Source: Thermoflexus sp.
GTDB taxonomy: Bacteria > Chloroflexota > Anaerolineae > Thermoflexales > Thermoflexaceae
Assembly (NCBI RefSeq): GCF_034432235.1
Contig: NZ_DAOUCJ010000075.1
Location: 1 to 64,000 of the forward strand
Reading direction: 5' to 3'
DNA: 64,000 bases
The position numbers were made by a program, and so were the translations under genes. Of the stretch, positions 35,285 to 44,242 are shown in pieces; position 1 is the first letter of the stretch; every line of letters begins with the position of its first letter. The notes under the pieces are model-generated. The model had not been told where the DNA came from. It ran no database searches and saw only the letters and a list, made by a program, of their open reading frames with translations.

Positions 35285-35941
35285 ATGGAGATCACCTGGT
35301 TCGGCCTGAGTTGCTTCCGTATCCGCAGCCGGACGGCGACGATTGTGACGGATCCGTATGATAAAAGCGTGGGGCTCAACCTGCCCCGCCTGAAAGCGGA
35401 TATCGTCACCGTCAGCCATGACGCCCCCGGCCATAACGCCGTTCGCCTGGTGAAGGGCGAGCCGCACGTTCTCAGCGGGCCGGGGGAATACGAAATCAGC
35501 GGGGTGTTCATCACCGGCCTGGATATCCGGCCGGAGAACCGCCGCAAGCGGGATCGCGAGCGGCGGAATACGATCTTCCTCTTCGAGCTGGAAGATCTGC
35601 GGATCTGCCACCTCGGGGATCTCCAGCATGTGCCCTCCCAGGCTGAGGTGGAGGAGGCACTGGGGGAGGTAGATGTATTGCTCATCCCGGTCGGCGGAGG
35701 AGGGGCGCTGAACGCGGCCCAGGCCGCTGAGGTCGTCAGCCTCCTCGAGCCCCGCGTGGTGATCCCGATGCATTACCGGGTGCCCGGGCTGGCCCTCAAG
35801 CTCGATCCGGTCCAGAAGTTCCTGAAAGAGATGGGGAGCGAGAAAGCCCCGACGGTGGATGTTCTGAAGATCTCCCGGAACGAGCTGCCGGAGGAGACGC
35901 AGGTCATCGTGCTCAACCTCCAGGCGCAGGAGGAAGGATGA
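35285..35941 (+). CDS. MBL-fold Zn-dependent hydrolase (COG2220-like)
   Basis: 218 aa from the ATG at 35285. The opening 'MEITWFGLSCFRIRSRTATIVTDPYD' and 'ADIVTVSHDAPGHNAVRLVKG', 'CHLGDLQHVPSQAEVEEALGEVDVLLIPVGG' and 'PRVVIPMHYRVPG' are typical of the UlaG/YtkL-like branch of the metallo-beta-lactamase fold. The canonical HxHxDH is altered to 'SHDAPGHN', as often seen in this branch. The substrate is unknown. It is coupled by a 4-nt overlap to the TPR lipoprotein gene. Confidence 0.88.
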   Translation: MEITWFGLSCFRIRSRTATIVTDPYDKSVGLNLPRLKADIVTVSHDAPGHNAVRLVKGEPHVLSGPGEYEISGVFITGLDIRPENRRKRDRERRNTIFLFELEDLRICHLGDLQHVPSQAEVEEALGEVDVLLIPVGGGGALNAAQAAEVVSLLEPRVVIPMHYRVPGLALKLDPVQKFLKEMGSEKAPTVDVLKISRNELPEETQVIVLNLQAQEEG

Positions 35942-36705
35942 GGCGGGCGCTTCTTTTCGCGCTGGCCCTGGCGTGGATGGGAGGCCCCGCAGCCTGTCGC
36001 CCCGCCCCGACCCCCGCGCCCGTCCCCACCCTGGAGCCCCGGCTGCTCCAGGCTCGGGAGGCGCTGCAACGGGGCGATGGCATCGCCGCCCTCGCGGTGC
36101 TGGAGCCCTTCGTCCGGGAACATCCCGAAGCCCTTGACGCCCGGGTCTGGCTGGGGGACGCCTATGCGATGGCGGGCCGGATGGCGGAGGCCGAGCAGGC
36201 CTATCGGGAGGTGCTGCGGCGGGTTCCGGAACACGCGCCCGCTCGCCTGGGCCTGGGGGCCGTGCTGTATCAAAGCGGCCGCCTGAGCGAGGCCGTGGCC
36301 GAGGCCCAGGCGGTTCTGGCGAGGCATCCGCAGGAGGCGCGGGCCTATTATCTGCTGGGCGCCGCTTTCCTTCAGCAGAATCGAATCCAGGAGGCCCACC
36401 AGGCCTTCGAACAGGCCCTCCGGCTCCGATCCGATTTCCCCGAAGCCTACGTCGGACGCGGAGCGGCCCGCCTGCTGGAGGGGGATTTCACCGGCGCCGA
36501 GGCGGATCTCCGACGGGCTCTGGCTCAGCGCCCCGGGATGCCGGAGGCCCATTATTGGCTCGGCCGGCTGCTGGCCCAGCAGGGAGAGGTGGACGAAGCA
36601 CAGCAGCACCTCCAGGCCTTTCTGGAGAGCCCCGGCCCCTCTCCGTTCCGGGAGGAGGCGGAGGCCCTTCTCCAGCTGCTTCAAGGCGCCTCCCCCGCCC
36701 GGTGA
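35938..36705 (+). CDS. TPR-repeat lipoprotein
   Basis: 255 aa, the ATG at 35938 overlapping the upstream stop (ATGA). A signal with lipobox-like 'GGPAACRP' and a Pro/Thr linker are followed by about six TPR units from residue 35 ('ALDARVWLGDAYAMAGRMAEAEQAYREVL', 'PEAYVGRGAARLLEGDFTGAEADLRRAL', 'AHYWLGRLLAQQGEVDEAQQHLQ'). It is a probable surface-exposed scaffold for protein interactions. Its partner is unknown. It converges with hemH, whose stop is 10 bp away. Confidence 0.88.
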   Translation: MRRALLFALALAWMGGPAACRPAPTPAPVPTLEPRLLQAREALQRGDGIAALAVLEPFVREHPEALDARVWLGDAYAMAGRMAEAEQAYREVLRRVPEHAPARLGLGAVLYQSGRLSEAVAEAQAVLARHPQEARAYYLLGAAFLQQNRIQEAHQAFEQALRLRSDFPEAYVGRGAARLLEGDFTGAEADLRRALAQRPGMPEAHYWLGRLLAQQGEVDEAQQHLQAFLESPGPSPFREEAEALLQLLQGASPAR

Positions 36706-36715
36706 GATCAGGCGC

Positions 36716-37639
36716 TCACCCGGCGGCGACGGCCTCGGTGACCAGCGCAGCCAGACACTCAATGAGGAGGGGATCGTCGTTCAGAGAGCGGGTGCGCCGG
36801 AAGGTCAACCCCCATCCTTGCGCCGCCTCCCGGGCCTCCACGTCCAGGTCGTAAAGGATCTCCAGGTGGTCGGCCACGAAGCCGATGGGGCAGATCACCA
36901 CATGTCGCGCTTCCCTCCCCTGTGCGATCCCTTCCAGGACCTCCCGGAGATCCGGACCCAGCCACGGCTCGCCCGTCGCACTAATGCTCTGATAAGCGAA
37001 GCGCCAGCGCTTCCATCCCAGCATCCGCGCCACCCGCCGCGCGGAATCCAGCAGCTCCACCTCGTAAGGATCCCCCTCCTCCCGCAACCGGGCGGGCAGG
37101 CTGTGGGCCGTGAAGATCACAATGGTCTCCCCTTCCGGAAGATCCTCCAGCGCTTCCTTCAGGCGTTCCGCCATCGCCATCACGAAGAGAGGGTGAGCAC
37201 CCCAGCCCCCGATCTCCACCACGGGGATCGCCGCGCCGTGAGCAACGAGCGCGCGCCGGACGGCGGCATGGTAGGCGCCCACGCTCATGCGGGAGAAATG
37301 GGGCGCCATGGCCAGGGCGATCAGACGCTCCACGCCTTCCGCGAGCAGCCCGGCGACAGCTTCTTCGATGAAGGGGGGCGCATGCCGCATCCCCACCCGA
37401 ACGCAAAAAGAGTGCCCGAGGGAGAGCCGGGCCAGCCGGGCCTCCAGGGCCTGAGCCTCTCGCATGGTGATCTCCAGCAATGGGGAACGCCCGCCGATGC
37501 GGCAGTAGCGCTCCCGCAGCGCCTCCACCTGCTCTGGAGAAGGCGGGCGTCCTCCCCGGATATGGGTGTAGTAGGCCTCCACCTCCTCCAGCGATCGCGG
37601 CGTCCCATAAGCCATCAGCAGCACCCCAATGCGCGCCAT
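36716..37639 (-). CDS. hemH: ferrochelatase HemH (coproporphyrin ferrochelatase CpfC type likely)
   Basis: 307 aa. 'MARIGVLLMAYGTPRSLEEVEAYYTHIRGG' opening; metal-site His in 'AMAPHFSRMSVGAYHAAV', 'IFTAHSLPARLREEGDPYEVEL', 'WRFAYQSISATGEPWLGPD' and 'ICPIGFVADHLEILYDLDVEAR'. It inserts Fe2+ into a porphyrin. The lack of a C-terminal membrane extension and the presence of hemQ in the same operon favour coproporphyrin III as substrate. It is the last gene of the haem operon, 10 bp after hemY. Confidence 0.95.
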   Translation of the reverse strand: MARIGVLLMAYGTPRSLEEVEAYYTHIRGGRPPSPEQVEALRERYCRIGGRSPLLEITMREAQALEARLARLSLGHSFCVRVGMRHAPPFIEEAVAGLLAEGVERLIALAMAPHFSRMSVGAYHAAVRRALVAHGAAIPVVEIGGWGAHPLFVMAMAERLKEALEDLPEGETIVIFTAHSLPARLREEGDPYEVELLDSARRVARMLGWKRWRFAYQSISATGEPWLGPDLREVLEGIAQGREARHVVICPIGFVADHLEILYDLDVEAREAAQGWGLTFRRTRSLNDDPLLIECLAALVTEAVAAG

Positions 37640-37649
37640 GTCCAGACCC

Positions 37650-39104
37650 TCACCGGATGATCTCTTCCACGGGAGGCCGGTCTTCCCCCCAGGCCGCGGT
37701 CGGCGGATCCGGGCGGTCGATCCCCTGAGCGGAGAGAAGCCTCGTCGCCGCTTCCCGCGCCTGTCGGATCAGATCCGGGATCCCGATCCCTCGATACGAG
37801 GCCCCCGTCAGCAGGAGGCCGGGGAACGCCCGGAGCGCTTCCTCCATCGCCTGGAGGCGCTCCAGATGCCCGACGGTATACTGGGGCATCCCCTGGGGCC
37901 AGCGGTGCACCCACGCCCGCACCGGATCCCCGCGCAGACCCAAAAGGGACCGCAACGCTTCCACGCTCCTCCGGATCAGAACGGAGTCCTCCTCTTCAAT
38001 CGCCTCGCGATTCTCCTCTCCTCGTAGAAAGGCCCGCAGCAATACGAACCCCTCCGGCGCCCGACCCGGCCATTTGGAGGAGGACCAGGTGCAGCCGGTC
38101 AGGGGGAAAGGCTCTTTCCGCGGCACCAGGAATCCACTCCCCTGCAGGGGGTGGGCGACCTGATCCCGACGGAACGCCAGGGTCACCACCGCCGTGGAGG
38201 CGAAGGGGATCTCCCGGAGCCGTGCCGCCGCCACCGGGGCGAACGCGGCGATCTGGCGCGCGGCCTCCATCGCGGGAACAGTTAGCACCACCCCATCGGC
38301 CTCCAGGGTTTCCCCATCTTCCAGCGCCACCCGATAGCGACGGGCATTGCCCTCGCCACTCAGGGCCAGGCCGATGACCGTGCGCCCCATCCGGATATGC
38401 GTTCGCTGGAGAGAAGCGACCAGTCGATCGACCAGGGCCTCCATGCCGGAGCGCAATGAAACGAAGAGAGGATCGGAAGGCGGGAAGGGGCCGGCGCCCC
38501 TCAACCCGCGCGCGATGCTTCCGAACCGCCGCTCCAGGGCGAGGAGGTGGGGATAAAGCGCCTGCGTGCTCAGGCGCTCGGGATCCCCGGCATGGATGCC
38601 GGCCGTTAACGGCTCGGCGATGCCTTCTGCGAAAGCGCGGCCGAACCGGCGCCGGAGGAAGGTGGCCAGGGGCTCATCGCCCTCATCCCGGCGCGGCGGG
38701 ATCCAGGGCTCCAGGAGCGCCCGGAGCCGCCCCCACCACGGCAGGCCGCGCGTCCGAAGCATCGCCCGGGGATCCGGGCGCAGAGCGAGGAGCGCTTCCG
38801 GGATCGGAACGAGCTGGCCCCGATGAAGCCGATACACCGTGCGAAACCAGGGCGCAATGACCTCTTCCTCCAGCCCCAGCTCCCGGAGCAGCGCCATGCC
38901 CTCCGGCTTCGTCCGCAGGATGGAATCCGGCCCTCCTTCCACCACAAACCCGTCCTCGCGCACCGTGAGGATCTTCCCGCCCAGCCGGGTCGTCCGCTCG
39001 ATCAGAAAGATCTCGCCACGCCACCGTCCCTCCGCCATCGCGCGCTCCAGGAAATACGCCGCGCTGAGCCCGGCGATCCCTCCCCCGACGATCACCACCC
39101 GCAT
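37650..39104 (-). CDS. hemY: porphyrinogen oxidase HemY/HemG-type (coproporphyrinogen oxidase CgoX likely)
   Basis: 484 aa. The ATG at 39104 has GGAGGC upstream; upstream open frame is over hemE. FAD-binding 'VVIVGGGIAGLSAAYFLERA' and 'LIERTTRLGGKILTVREDGFVVEGGPDSIL' are followed by the PPOX-type substrate domain and the terminal FAD motif 'LLTGASYRGIGIPDLIRQAREAA'. It oxidises the porphyrinogen ring by six electrons with O2. With hemQ and hemH present and no hemF/hemN beside it, coproporphyrinogen is the likelier substrate. Confidence 0.95.
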   Translation of the reverse strand: MRVVIVGGGIAGLSAAYFLERAMAEGRWRGEIFLIERTTRLGGKILTVREDGFVVEGGPDSILRTKPEGMALLRELGLEEEVIAPWFRTVYRLHRGQLVPIPEALLALRPDPRAMLRTRGLPWWGRLRALLEPWIPPRRDEGDEPLATFLRRRFGRAFAEGIAEPLTAGIHAGDPERLSTQALYPHLLALERRFGSIARGLRGAGPFPPSDPLFVSLRSGMEALVDRLVASLQRTHIRMGRTVIGLALSGEGNARRYRVALEDGETLEADGVVLTVPAMEAARQIAAFAPVAAARLREIPFASTAVVTLAFRRDQVAHPLQGSGFLVPRKEPFPLTGCTWSSSKWPGRAPEGFVLLRAFLRGEENREAIEEEDSVLIRRSVEALRSLLGLRGDPVRAWVHRWPQGMPQYTVGHLERLQAMEEALRAFPGLLLTGASYRGIGIPDLIRQAREAATRLLSAQGIDRPDPPTAAWGEDRPPVEEIIR

Positions 39105-39120
39105 CGCGCTGCCTCCGGGT

Positions 39121-40173
39121 TCATCCCTGCCGCTCCATGGAGGGATCCCAGCGATAGGCGTGCACCCAGTCGACCAGACGGGCCACCGTGTCCGGCGGGG
39201 TCTCCGGCAGCAGCCCGTGGCCTGTGTTGAAGATATGGCCCGGCCGGCCGCCGGCCTGACGCAGGATCCGCTCCGCATGGACAACGACCACCTCAAAGGG
39301 CGACAGCAACACCGCCGGATCCAGATTCCCCTGAACGGCTACGCCATGGCGCAGGCGCGCCCACGCCTGATCCAGTGGCACCCGCCAGTCCAGCCCGATC
39401 ACCGTTCCCCCCGCCTCCGCCAGATCCTCCAGCAGCGCCGCCGTTCCGGTCCCGAACAGGATCACCGGGATCCCCATCGGGCGCAGGGATTCGATCAGAT
39501 GCTGCAGGTAGGGATGGACGCTGGTCCGGTAATCCTGAGGATGGAGGATACCGATCCAGCTCTCGAAGATCTGAAGGGCGTGGACGCCGGCGGCGATCTG
39601 AGCCATGGCGTAGCGGCGCAAGCTCTCCGTCAAGCGCTCCATGAGGGCATGCCAGGTGGCGGGCGCCGCGAACATCAGCGCCCGCGTCCGGGCGAAATCC
39701 CGCGCGGCCCGACCCTCTACCAGATAGCAGGCCAGGGTGAAGGGCCCGCCCAGGAACCCGATGAGCGGCACCGGAAGCTCCTCCCGCAGGATGCGGATGG
39801 CCTCCAGGACGAAGGGGACGTCCGTTTCGGGTTCCAGCAGCCGCAGGCGAGATACATCGGCCTCCCGGCGCAACGGGGCTTCGATCACCGGACCGCTTCC
39901 CTCCTCGATGGCAAGGGGGATTCCCATGCCCAGAAGGGGGATCGTCAGATCCGAGAACAGGATGGCGGCGTCCACCGCGAAGCGGCGCAGGGGCATGCGC
40001 GTGATCTCCGCGGCCAGCTCCGGCCGACGGCAGAGATCCAGAAAGGCATACCGTTCCCGGAGCGCCCGGTATTCCGGGAGATAGCGGCCGGCCTGGCGCA
40101 TGAACCAGACCGGCGTGGCATCCACCGGCTCGCGACGGCAGGCCCGTAGAAACCGATCGTTAAAGGATCCCAC
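39121..40173 (-). CDS. hemE: uroporphyrinogen decarboxylase HemE
   Basis: 350 aa from a GTG at 40173, overlapping the end of hemL by 14 nt; GGGAGGTGG upstream supports it. Motifs 'RREPVDATPVWFMRQAGRYLPEYRALR', 'DAAILFSDLTIPLLGMG', 'GFLGGPFTLACYLVEG', 'QIFESWIGILHPQDYR' and 'GHIFNTGHGLLPETPPDTVARLVDWVH'. It converts uroporphyrinogen III to coproporphyrinogen III. Full length. Confidence 0.96.
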   Translation of the reverse strand: MGSFNDRFLRACRREPVDATPVWFMRQAGRYLPEYRALRERYAFLDLCRRPELAAEITRMPLRRFAVDAAILFSDLTIPLLGMGIPLAIEEGSGPVIEAPLRREADVSRLRLLEPETDVPFVLEAIRILREELPVPLIGFLGGPFTLACYLVEGRAARDFARTRALMFAAPATWHALMERLTESLRRYAMAQIAAGVHALQIFESWIGILHPQDYRTSVHPYLQHLIESLRPMGIPVILFGTGTAALLEDLAEAGGTVIGLDWRVPLDQAWARLRHGVAVQGNLDPAVLLSPFEVVVVHAERILRQAGGRPGHIFNTGHGLLPETPPDTVARLVDWVHAYRWDPSMERQG

Positions 40174-41455
40174 GGGCCACCTCCCGGAACGCCGCCCGGG
40201 CCGCCCGCAGGGTGCGCTCGATGTGGGCTTCCGTGTGGGCGGCGGAGACGAACCAGGCCTCCAGCGGAGAAGGGGGGAGATAAATCCCGCGCTCCAGCAT
40301 GGCGTGGAAGAACCGGGCGTAGCGGGCGCGATCGGTGGAGGCGGCCGTGGCGTAATCCACCACCGCGCGCTCCGTGAAAAACACGCTGAGCATGGACCCG
40401 ACCCGGTGAATGTGAACAGGCACGCCCGCCTGCTCCGCTGCCTCCCGCAGGCCCTCCGCCAGGGCGGCGGATCGCTCCTCCAGCTGCCGGTAGAGCGCAG
40501 GGGTCAGTTGCTCCAGGGTAACCCGCCCTGCGATCATCGAGAGGGGGTTGCCCGAGAGCGTGCCCGCCTGATAGACGGGCCCGGCCGGCGCCACCTGATC
40601 CATCAGATCCGCCCGGCCTCCATAGGCCCCAACCGGGAGCCCGCCGCCGATGATCTTCCCCAGACAGGTTAGATCCGGTTCCACCTCGTAAAGGGCCTGA
40701 GCGCCTCCCCACGCCACCCGGAAGCCGGTGATGACCTCATCGAAGATCAGCAGCGCCCCGTAGCGGCGCGTGAGCGACCGCAACCCCTTCAGAAAACCCG
40801 GCTTCGGCGGCACCACACCCATGTTCCCGGCCACCGGCTCCACGATCACCGCCGCGATCTGATCGGGGAACTGCTCGAAGAGAGCGGCGACAGCGTCCAG
40901 ATCGTTATAGGGCGCCACCAGGGTGTCCCGAACCCAGGCCTCGGGAACCCCCGCGCTGTCCGGGAGCCCGAACGTCGCAAGGCCCGAGCCGGCCCGGGCG
41001 AGGAGGAAATCCGCATGGCCGTGATAGCCGCCCTCGAACTTGATGATCTTCGAGCGGCCAGTGGCCGCCCGGGCCACCCGCAGGGCGCTCATCGTCGCCT
41101 CGGTCCCTGAGTTCACAAATCGAATTTTTTGAATGGAAGGGAACGCCTCCTGGATCCGCAGGGCCAGTTCGAGCTCGGCCTCCGTGGGCGCGCCGTAGCT
41201 GGTGCCCCGGCGGATCGCCTCCCGCAATGCGCGGACCACCGCGGGGTGGGCATGGCCCAGGATCAGCGCCCCCCATGAGCCCACGTAGTCGATGTAGCGG
41301 TTGCCGTCCACATCCTCGAGGATGGCGCCGCGCCCGCGGGCGATGAAGCGGGGCGTGCCGCCCACCGCCCCGAAGGCCCGCACCGGGCTGGATACCCCGC
41401 CGGGCATCCGCATCCGGGCCACGGCGTAAAGCTGCTCGGAGCGCTCGGTGCGCAT
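40160..41455 (-). CDS. hemL: glutamate-1-semialdehyde 2,1-aminomutase HemL
   Basis: 431 aa; the ATG at 41455 has GAGGAGG upstream. 'MPGGVSSPVRAFGAVGGTPRFIARG', 'YIDYVGSWGALILGHAHPAVVRAL', 'FVNSGTEATMSALRVARAATGR', 'LIFDEVITGFRVAWGGAQ' and the PLP-Lys 'LTCLGKIIGGGLPVGAYGG' are diagnostic. It forms 5-aminolevulinate from glutamate semialdehyde, the second C5-pathway step after HemA, encoded at the head of the operon. Confidence 0.97.
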   Translation of the reverse strand: MRTERSEQLYAVARMRMPGGVSSPVRAFGAVGGTPRFIARGRGAILEDVDGNRYIDYVGSWGALILGHAHPAVVRALREAIRRGTSYGAPTEAELELALRIQEAFPSIQKIRFVNSGTEATMSALRVARAATGRSKIIKFEGGYHGHADFLLARAGSGLATFGLPDSAGVPEAWVRDTLVAPYNDLDAVAALFEQFPDQIAAVIVEPVAGNMGVVPPKPGFLKGLRSLTRRYGALLIFDEVITGFRVAWGGAQALYEVEPDLTCLGKIIGGGLPVGAYGGRADLMDQVAPAGPVYQAGTLSGNPLSMIAGRVTLEQLTPALYRQLEERSAALAEGLREAAEQAGVPVHIHRVGSMLSVFFTERAVVDYATAASTDRARYARFFHAMLERGIYLPPSPLEAWFVSAAHTEAHIERTLRAARAAFREVARGIL

Positions 41456-41465
41456 CGCCGCCTCC

Positions 41466-42494
41466 TCAGGCCGGAAGATAGGGACACAGGGGATCGCTCT
41501 CCAGGGGATCTCCGGTGTGCGCATACGCGCGGGCCCGGGATCCGCCGCAGATGGCCCGGAAGGGACAGCGCCCGCACTTCCCCTTCAGCGCATCCGGATC
41601 CCGCAGGGCACGGAACAGGGGATGCTCCCGGTAGATCGCCACCGGATCCTCCCGGCGCACGTGCCCCAAGGGGATCGGCAAGAAGCCGGAAGGATAGATC
41701 TCTCCGATGTGGGAGATGAACATCACCCCATTGCCGTCCCGGACTCCGAACCCGCGGCGCGCGGCGGGGGGGAGGCGCCCGCCCGCCCGCTCCACCAGAA
41801 CCCGCCGGTAGTGAGGGGCTTCCGTGGTCTTGATCTCGAAGGGCACGTGGGGGGCCAGATCGATCAACCAGTGCATCAGCTGCTCGCTTTCCTCCGGCGA
41901 GATCTCGCGGAGGAGCCGGCCACGGCCGGTGGGGATCAGGAAAAAGAGGCTCCAGCGGCGGGCCCCCAGGGCGACCACCCGTTCGGCGATCGCCGGCACA
42001 TCGGGCATGGTTTCCGCGCAGACCAGGGTGTTGATCTGGAGGGGAAGGCCGGCGGCGACCGCCCACTGAGCGGCCCGCACCGTCTGGGCGAAGCTCCCCG
42101 GCACCCCGCGCAGGGCGTCGTGGCGCTCCGCCGTGGATCCATCCAGGCTCAGGGCCAGCATCCAGATCCCGGCTGCCTTCAGGCGAGCGATCACGTCCTC
42201 GGTGAGGGCATAGGTGCCGCTGGGGGTGAGGGCCACCGGAAAGCCCAGGCGTCGAGCTTCCGCAATGAGTTCGAACAGATCCGGGCGCTTCAGAGGATCC
42301 CCACCGGTGAGCACGAGATGGGGTCGGGGCTCTCCGAAGGCGGTCAGGCGGTCCAGCAGCGCGAACCCCTCGGCCGTGGAAAGCTCCCGCGGATCCCGCC
42401 AGGGGATCGCTTCCGCTCGACAGTGATGGCAGGCCAGATCGCACGCGCGGGTCAACTCCCAGTAGATGAGCAGGGGGCGTTCTGTATAGCGCAT
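41466..42494 (-). CDS. radical SAM/SPASM protein, AhbD/NirJ-like
   Basis: 342 aa from the ATG at 42494; upstream open frame is over hemQ. Radical SAM motif 'CDLACHHC' (about 18-25), 'LVLTGGDPLKRPDLFELI', 'ALSLDGSTAERHDALRG', and a C-terminal SPASM-type cluster site 'CGRCPFRAICGGSRARAYAHTGD' ending 'DPLCPYLP', closely resembling haem d1 NirJ and the AhbD haem synthase. AhbD decarboxylates iron-coproporphyrin III in the sirohaem route, which would duplicate HemQ under low oxygen. Other AhbD-like proteins are peptide maturases. Its place between hemQ and hemL argues for a tetrapyrrole role. Confidence 0.88.
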   Translation of the reverse strand: MRYTERPLLIYWELTRACDLACHHCRAEAIPWRDPRELSTAEGFALLDRLTAFGEPRPHLVLTGGDPLKRPDLFELIAEARRLGFPVALTPSGTYALTEDVIARLKAAGIWMLALSLDGSTAERHDALRGVPGSFAQTVRAAQWAVAAGLPLQINTLVCAETMPDVPAIAERVVALGARRWSLFFLIPTGRGRLLREISPEESEQLMHWLIDLAPHVPFEIKTTEAPHYRRVLVERAGGRLPPAARRGFGVRDGNGVMFISHIGEIYPSGFLPIPLGHVRREDPVAIYREHPLFRALRDPDALKGKCGRCPFRAICGGSRARAYAHTGDPLESDPLCPYLPA

Positions 42495-42507
42495 GGGGGG
42501 CCCTCCC

Positions 42508-43188
42508 TCAGCCCAGCAGATCCAGGACCGCCTCCGGCGGCCGGTGAAGGGCGGTGAAGATCGGCGTGTCCCGCATGGTGTATCGGCGGGCCTCCGTGCC
42601 CCGCAGAGCCTGGACCAGATCGGAGAACAGGACCAGGTCCTCGGTCTCATAGACCACCACGAACTCCTGATCCTGAAGACCGAAGGCGTAAAGCAGCCAC
42701 TGGCGGATCGCCGGATATTGCTTCCCCACCCGGATGTGCTCGTTCATCATCCCCTGACGGGCGTCCTTGCTCATCCGATACCAGTCCGCCGTCTTCACGA
42801 AGGGGTATACAATCAGATAGGTCTTGCGGTCCCCATCGAAGGGATCGATCTCCTGAGGGGAGCGTCCGGCGGCGTAGATGGAGGGGCGGGTGAAACCCCA
42901 GAGGGTGAGGACGGGCTGGAAGAGGGTCCGGCAGCCGTTGACAGCCCGGGCAAACCGTTCAAAGAAGCGGGCAGGAAGGTCCGTCGCCTCCACCGGATCC
43001 GCGCTCCAGACCAGCAAATCGGCCTCCACGCGACTGGGGAAGACCTGATACAGCTCCACGCGCGCGGCGATGCCCTGAAGCCGTTCCCACCAGGCGGAAG
43101 CCTGAGATCGACGCTGGGCCGCCGGCAGTGCCCAGAAGGAATCGCTCAGCCGGAAGAAGGCGAAATGCCCGAGGACCGTTTTCTCCAT
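42508..43188 (-). CDS. hemQ: coproheme decarboxylase HemQ/ChdC (chlorite-dismutase family)
   Basis: 226 aa; the ATG at 43188 has GGAGGG upstream, preferred to an in-frame ATG at 43227. The family core 'DRKTYLIVYPFVKTADWYRMSKDARQGMMNEHIRVGKQYP' region contains the catalytic Tyr of 'YPFVKTADWY' and the axial His in 'EHIRVGKQYP'; the C-terminus 'DQEFVVVYETEDLVLFSDLVQALRGTEARRYT' is also typical. HemQ oxidatively decarboxylates iron-coproporphyrin to haem b using peroxide. It marks this operon as coproporphyrin-dependent. Confidence 0.94.
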   Translation of the reverse strand: MEKTVLGHFAFFRLSDSFWALPAAQRRSQASAWWERLQGIAARVELYQVFPSRVEADLLVWSADPVEATDLPARFFERFARAVNGCRTLFQPVLTLWGFTRPSIYAAGRSPQEIDPFDGDRKTYLIVYPFVKTADWYRMSKDARQGMMNEHIRVGKQYPAIRQWLLYAFGLQDQEFVVVYETEDLVLFSDLVQALRGTEARRYTMRDTPIFTALHRPPEAVLDLLG

Positions 43189-43233
43189 CGTGTCCCTCCG
43201 GATGGAAAGGTGGAAATGCCGCGGCACGCATCC

Positions 43234-44232
43234 CTACTCGCGCAACTGGCGCGCCGCCTCCCGGGCGAAATACGTGATGATGAGATCAGCCCCTGCTCGC
43301 TTGATGGCGGTGAGGATCTCCATCACAACCCGCCTCTCATCCAGCCAGCCCATCTGCGCCGCCGCCTTCACCATGCTGTATTCCCCACTCACGTTGTAGG
43401 CTGCGAGGGGATGATCGAAGCGCTCCCGGGCCCGGCGGATCACGTCCAGATAGGCCAGGGCCGGCTTGACCATCACGATGTCTGCCCCCTGGGCGATGTC
43501 CCGCTCGATCTCCCGCAGGGCCTCCCGCGCATTTGGGGGATCCATCTGATAGCTCCGGCGATCGCCAAAGCGCGGGGCGGAGTCCGCCGCCTCCCGGAAC
43601 GGTCCGTAGAAGGCGGAGGCGAACTTCGCGGAGTAGGCCATGATCCCCACATGCAGGAAGCCGGCTTCGTCGAGGGCCTCCCGGATCGCCCGGACCTGGC
43701 CGTCCATCATGGCGCTGGGGGCCACCAGATCCGCCCCGGCGGCCGCATGGGCCAGCGCCATCCGGGCCAGAAGGGCCAGCGTGGCGTCGTTGTCCACCTC
43801 CCCGTCCCGCACGAGGCCGCAATGCCCGTGGTCGGTGTAAGCGCACACGCACACATCCGTGATCACCACGAGCTCCGGGGCGAGCGCCTTGATGCGGCGG
43901 ATCGCCTGAGGAACCACGCTGTCCTCAGCGTAAGCCTCCCGGGCCTCGGGATCCTTTCGCTCGGCCAGCCCGAAGAGCAGCACCGCCCGGATCCCCAGGC
44001 GGACGATCTCCTCGATCTCCGCCTCCAGGCGATCGACAGTGAAGCGGAACTGACCTGGCATCGAAGGGATCGGCTCCTGGATGTTCCGCCCCGGCCGGAC
44101 GAAGAGGGGATAGATGAAATCCGCCGGCGACAGCCGGGTCTCCCGGACCAGCGCCCGCAGCCCCTCCGTGCGGCGCAGGCGCCGCAATCGATCCATCGGC
44201 TCCACGGATGTTCGCAGGGAGATCGAAGCCAT
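43234..44232 (-). CDS. hemB: porphobilinogen synthase HemB
   Basis: 332 aa from the ATG at 44232, with AGGAGGCC upstream. 'RLSPADFIYPLFVRPGRNIQEPIPSMPGQ', Zn-type Cys site 'DVCVCAYTDHGHCG', 'APSAMMDGQVRAIREALD', the two active-site Lys in 'MAYSAKFASAFYGPFREA' and 'VMVKPALAYLDVI', and 'YNVSGEYSMVKAAAQMGW'. It condenses two 5-aminolevulinates to porphobilinogen. The three Cys indicate the zinc-dependent form. Confidence 0.97.
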   Translation of the reverse strand: MASISLRTSVEPMDRLRRLRRTEGLRALVRETRLSPADFIYPLFVRPGRNIQEPIPSMPGQFRFTVDRLEAEIEEIVRLGIRAVLLFGLAERKDPEAREAYAEDSVVPQAIRRIKALAPELVVITDVCVCAYTDHGHCGLVRDGEVDNDATLALLARMALAHAAAGADLVAPSAMMDGQVRAIREALDEAGFLHVGIMAYSAKFASAFYGPFREAADSAPRFGDRRSYQMDPPNAREALREIERDIAQGADIVMVKPALAYLDVIRRARERFDHPLAAYNVSGEYSMVKAAAQMGWLDERRVVMEILTAIKRAGADLIITYFAREAARQLRE

Positions 44233-44242
44233 ATGCGGCCTC

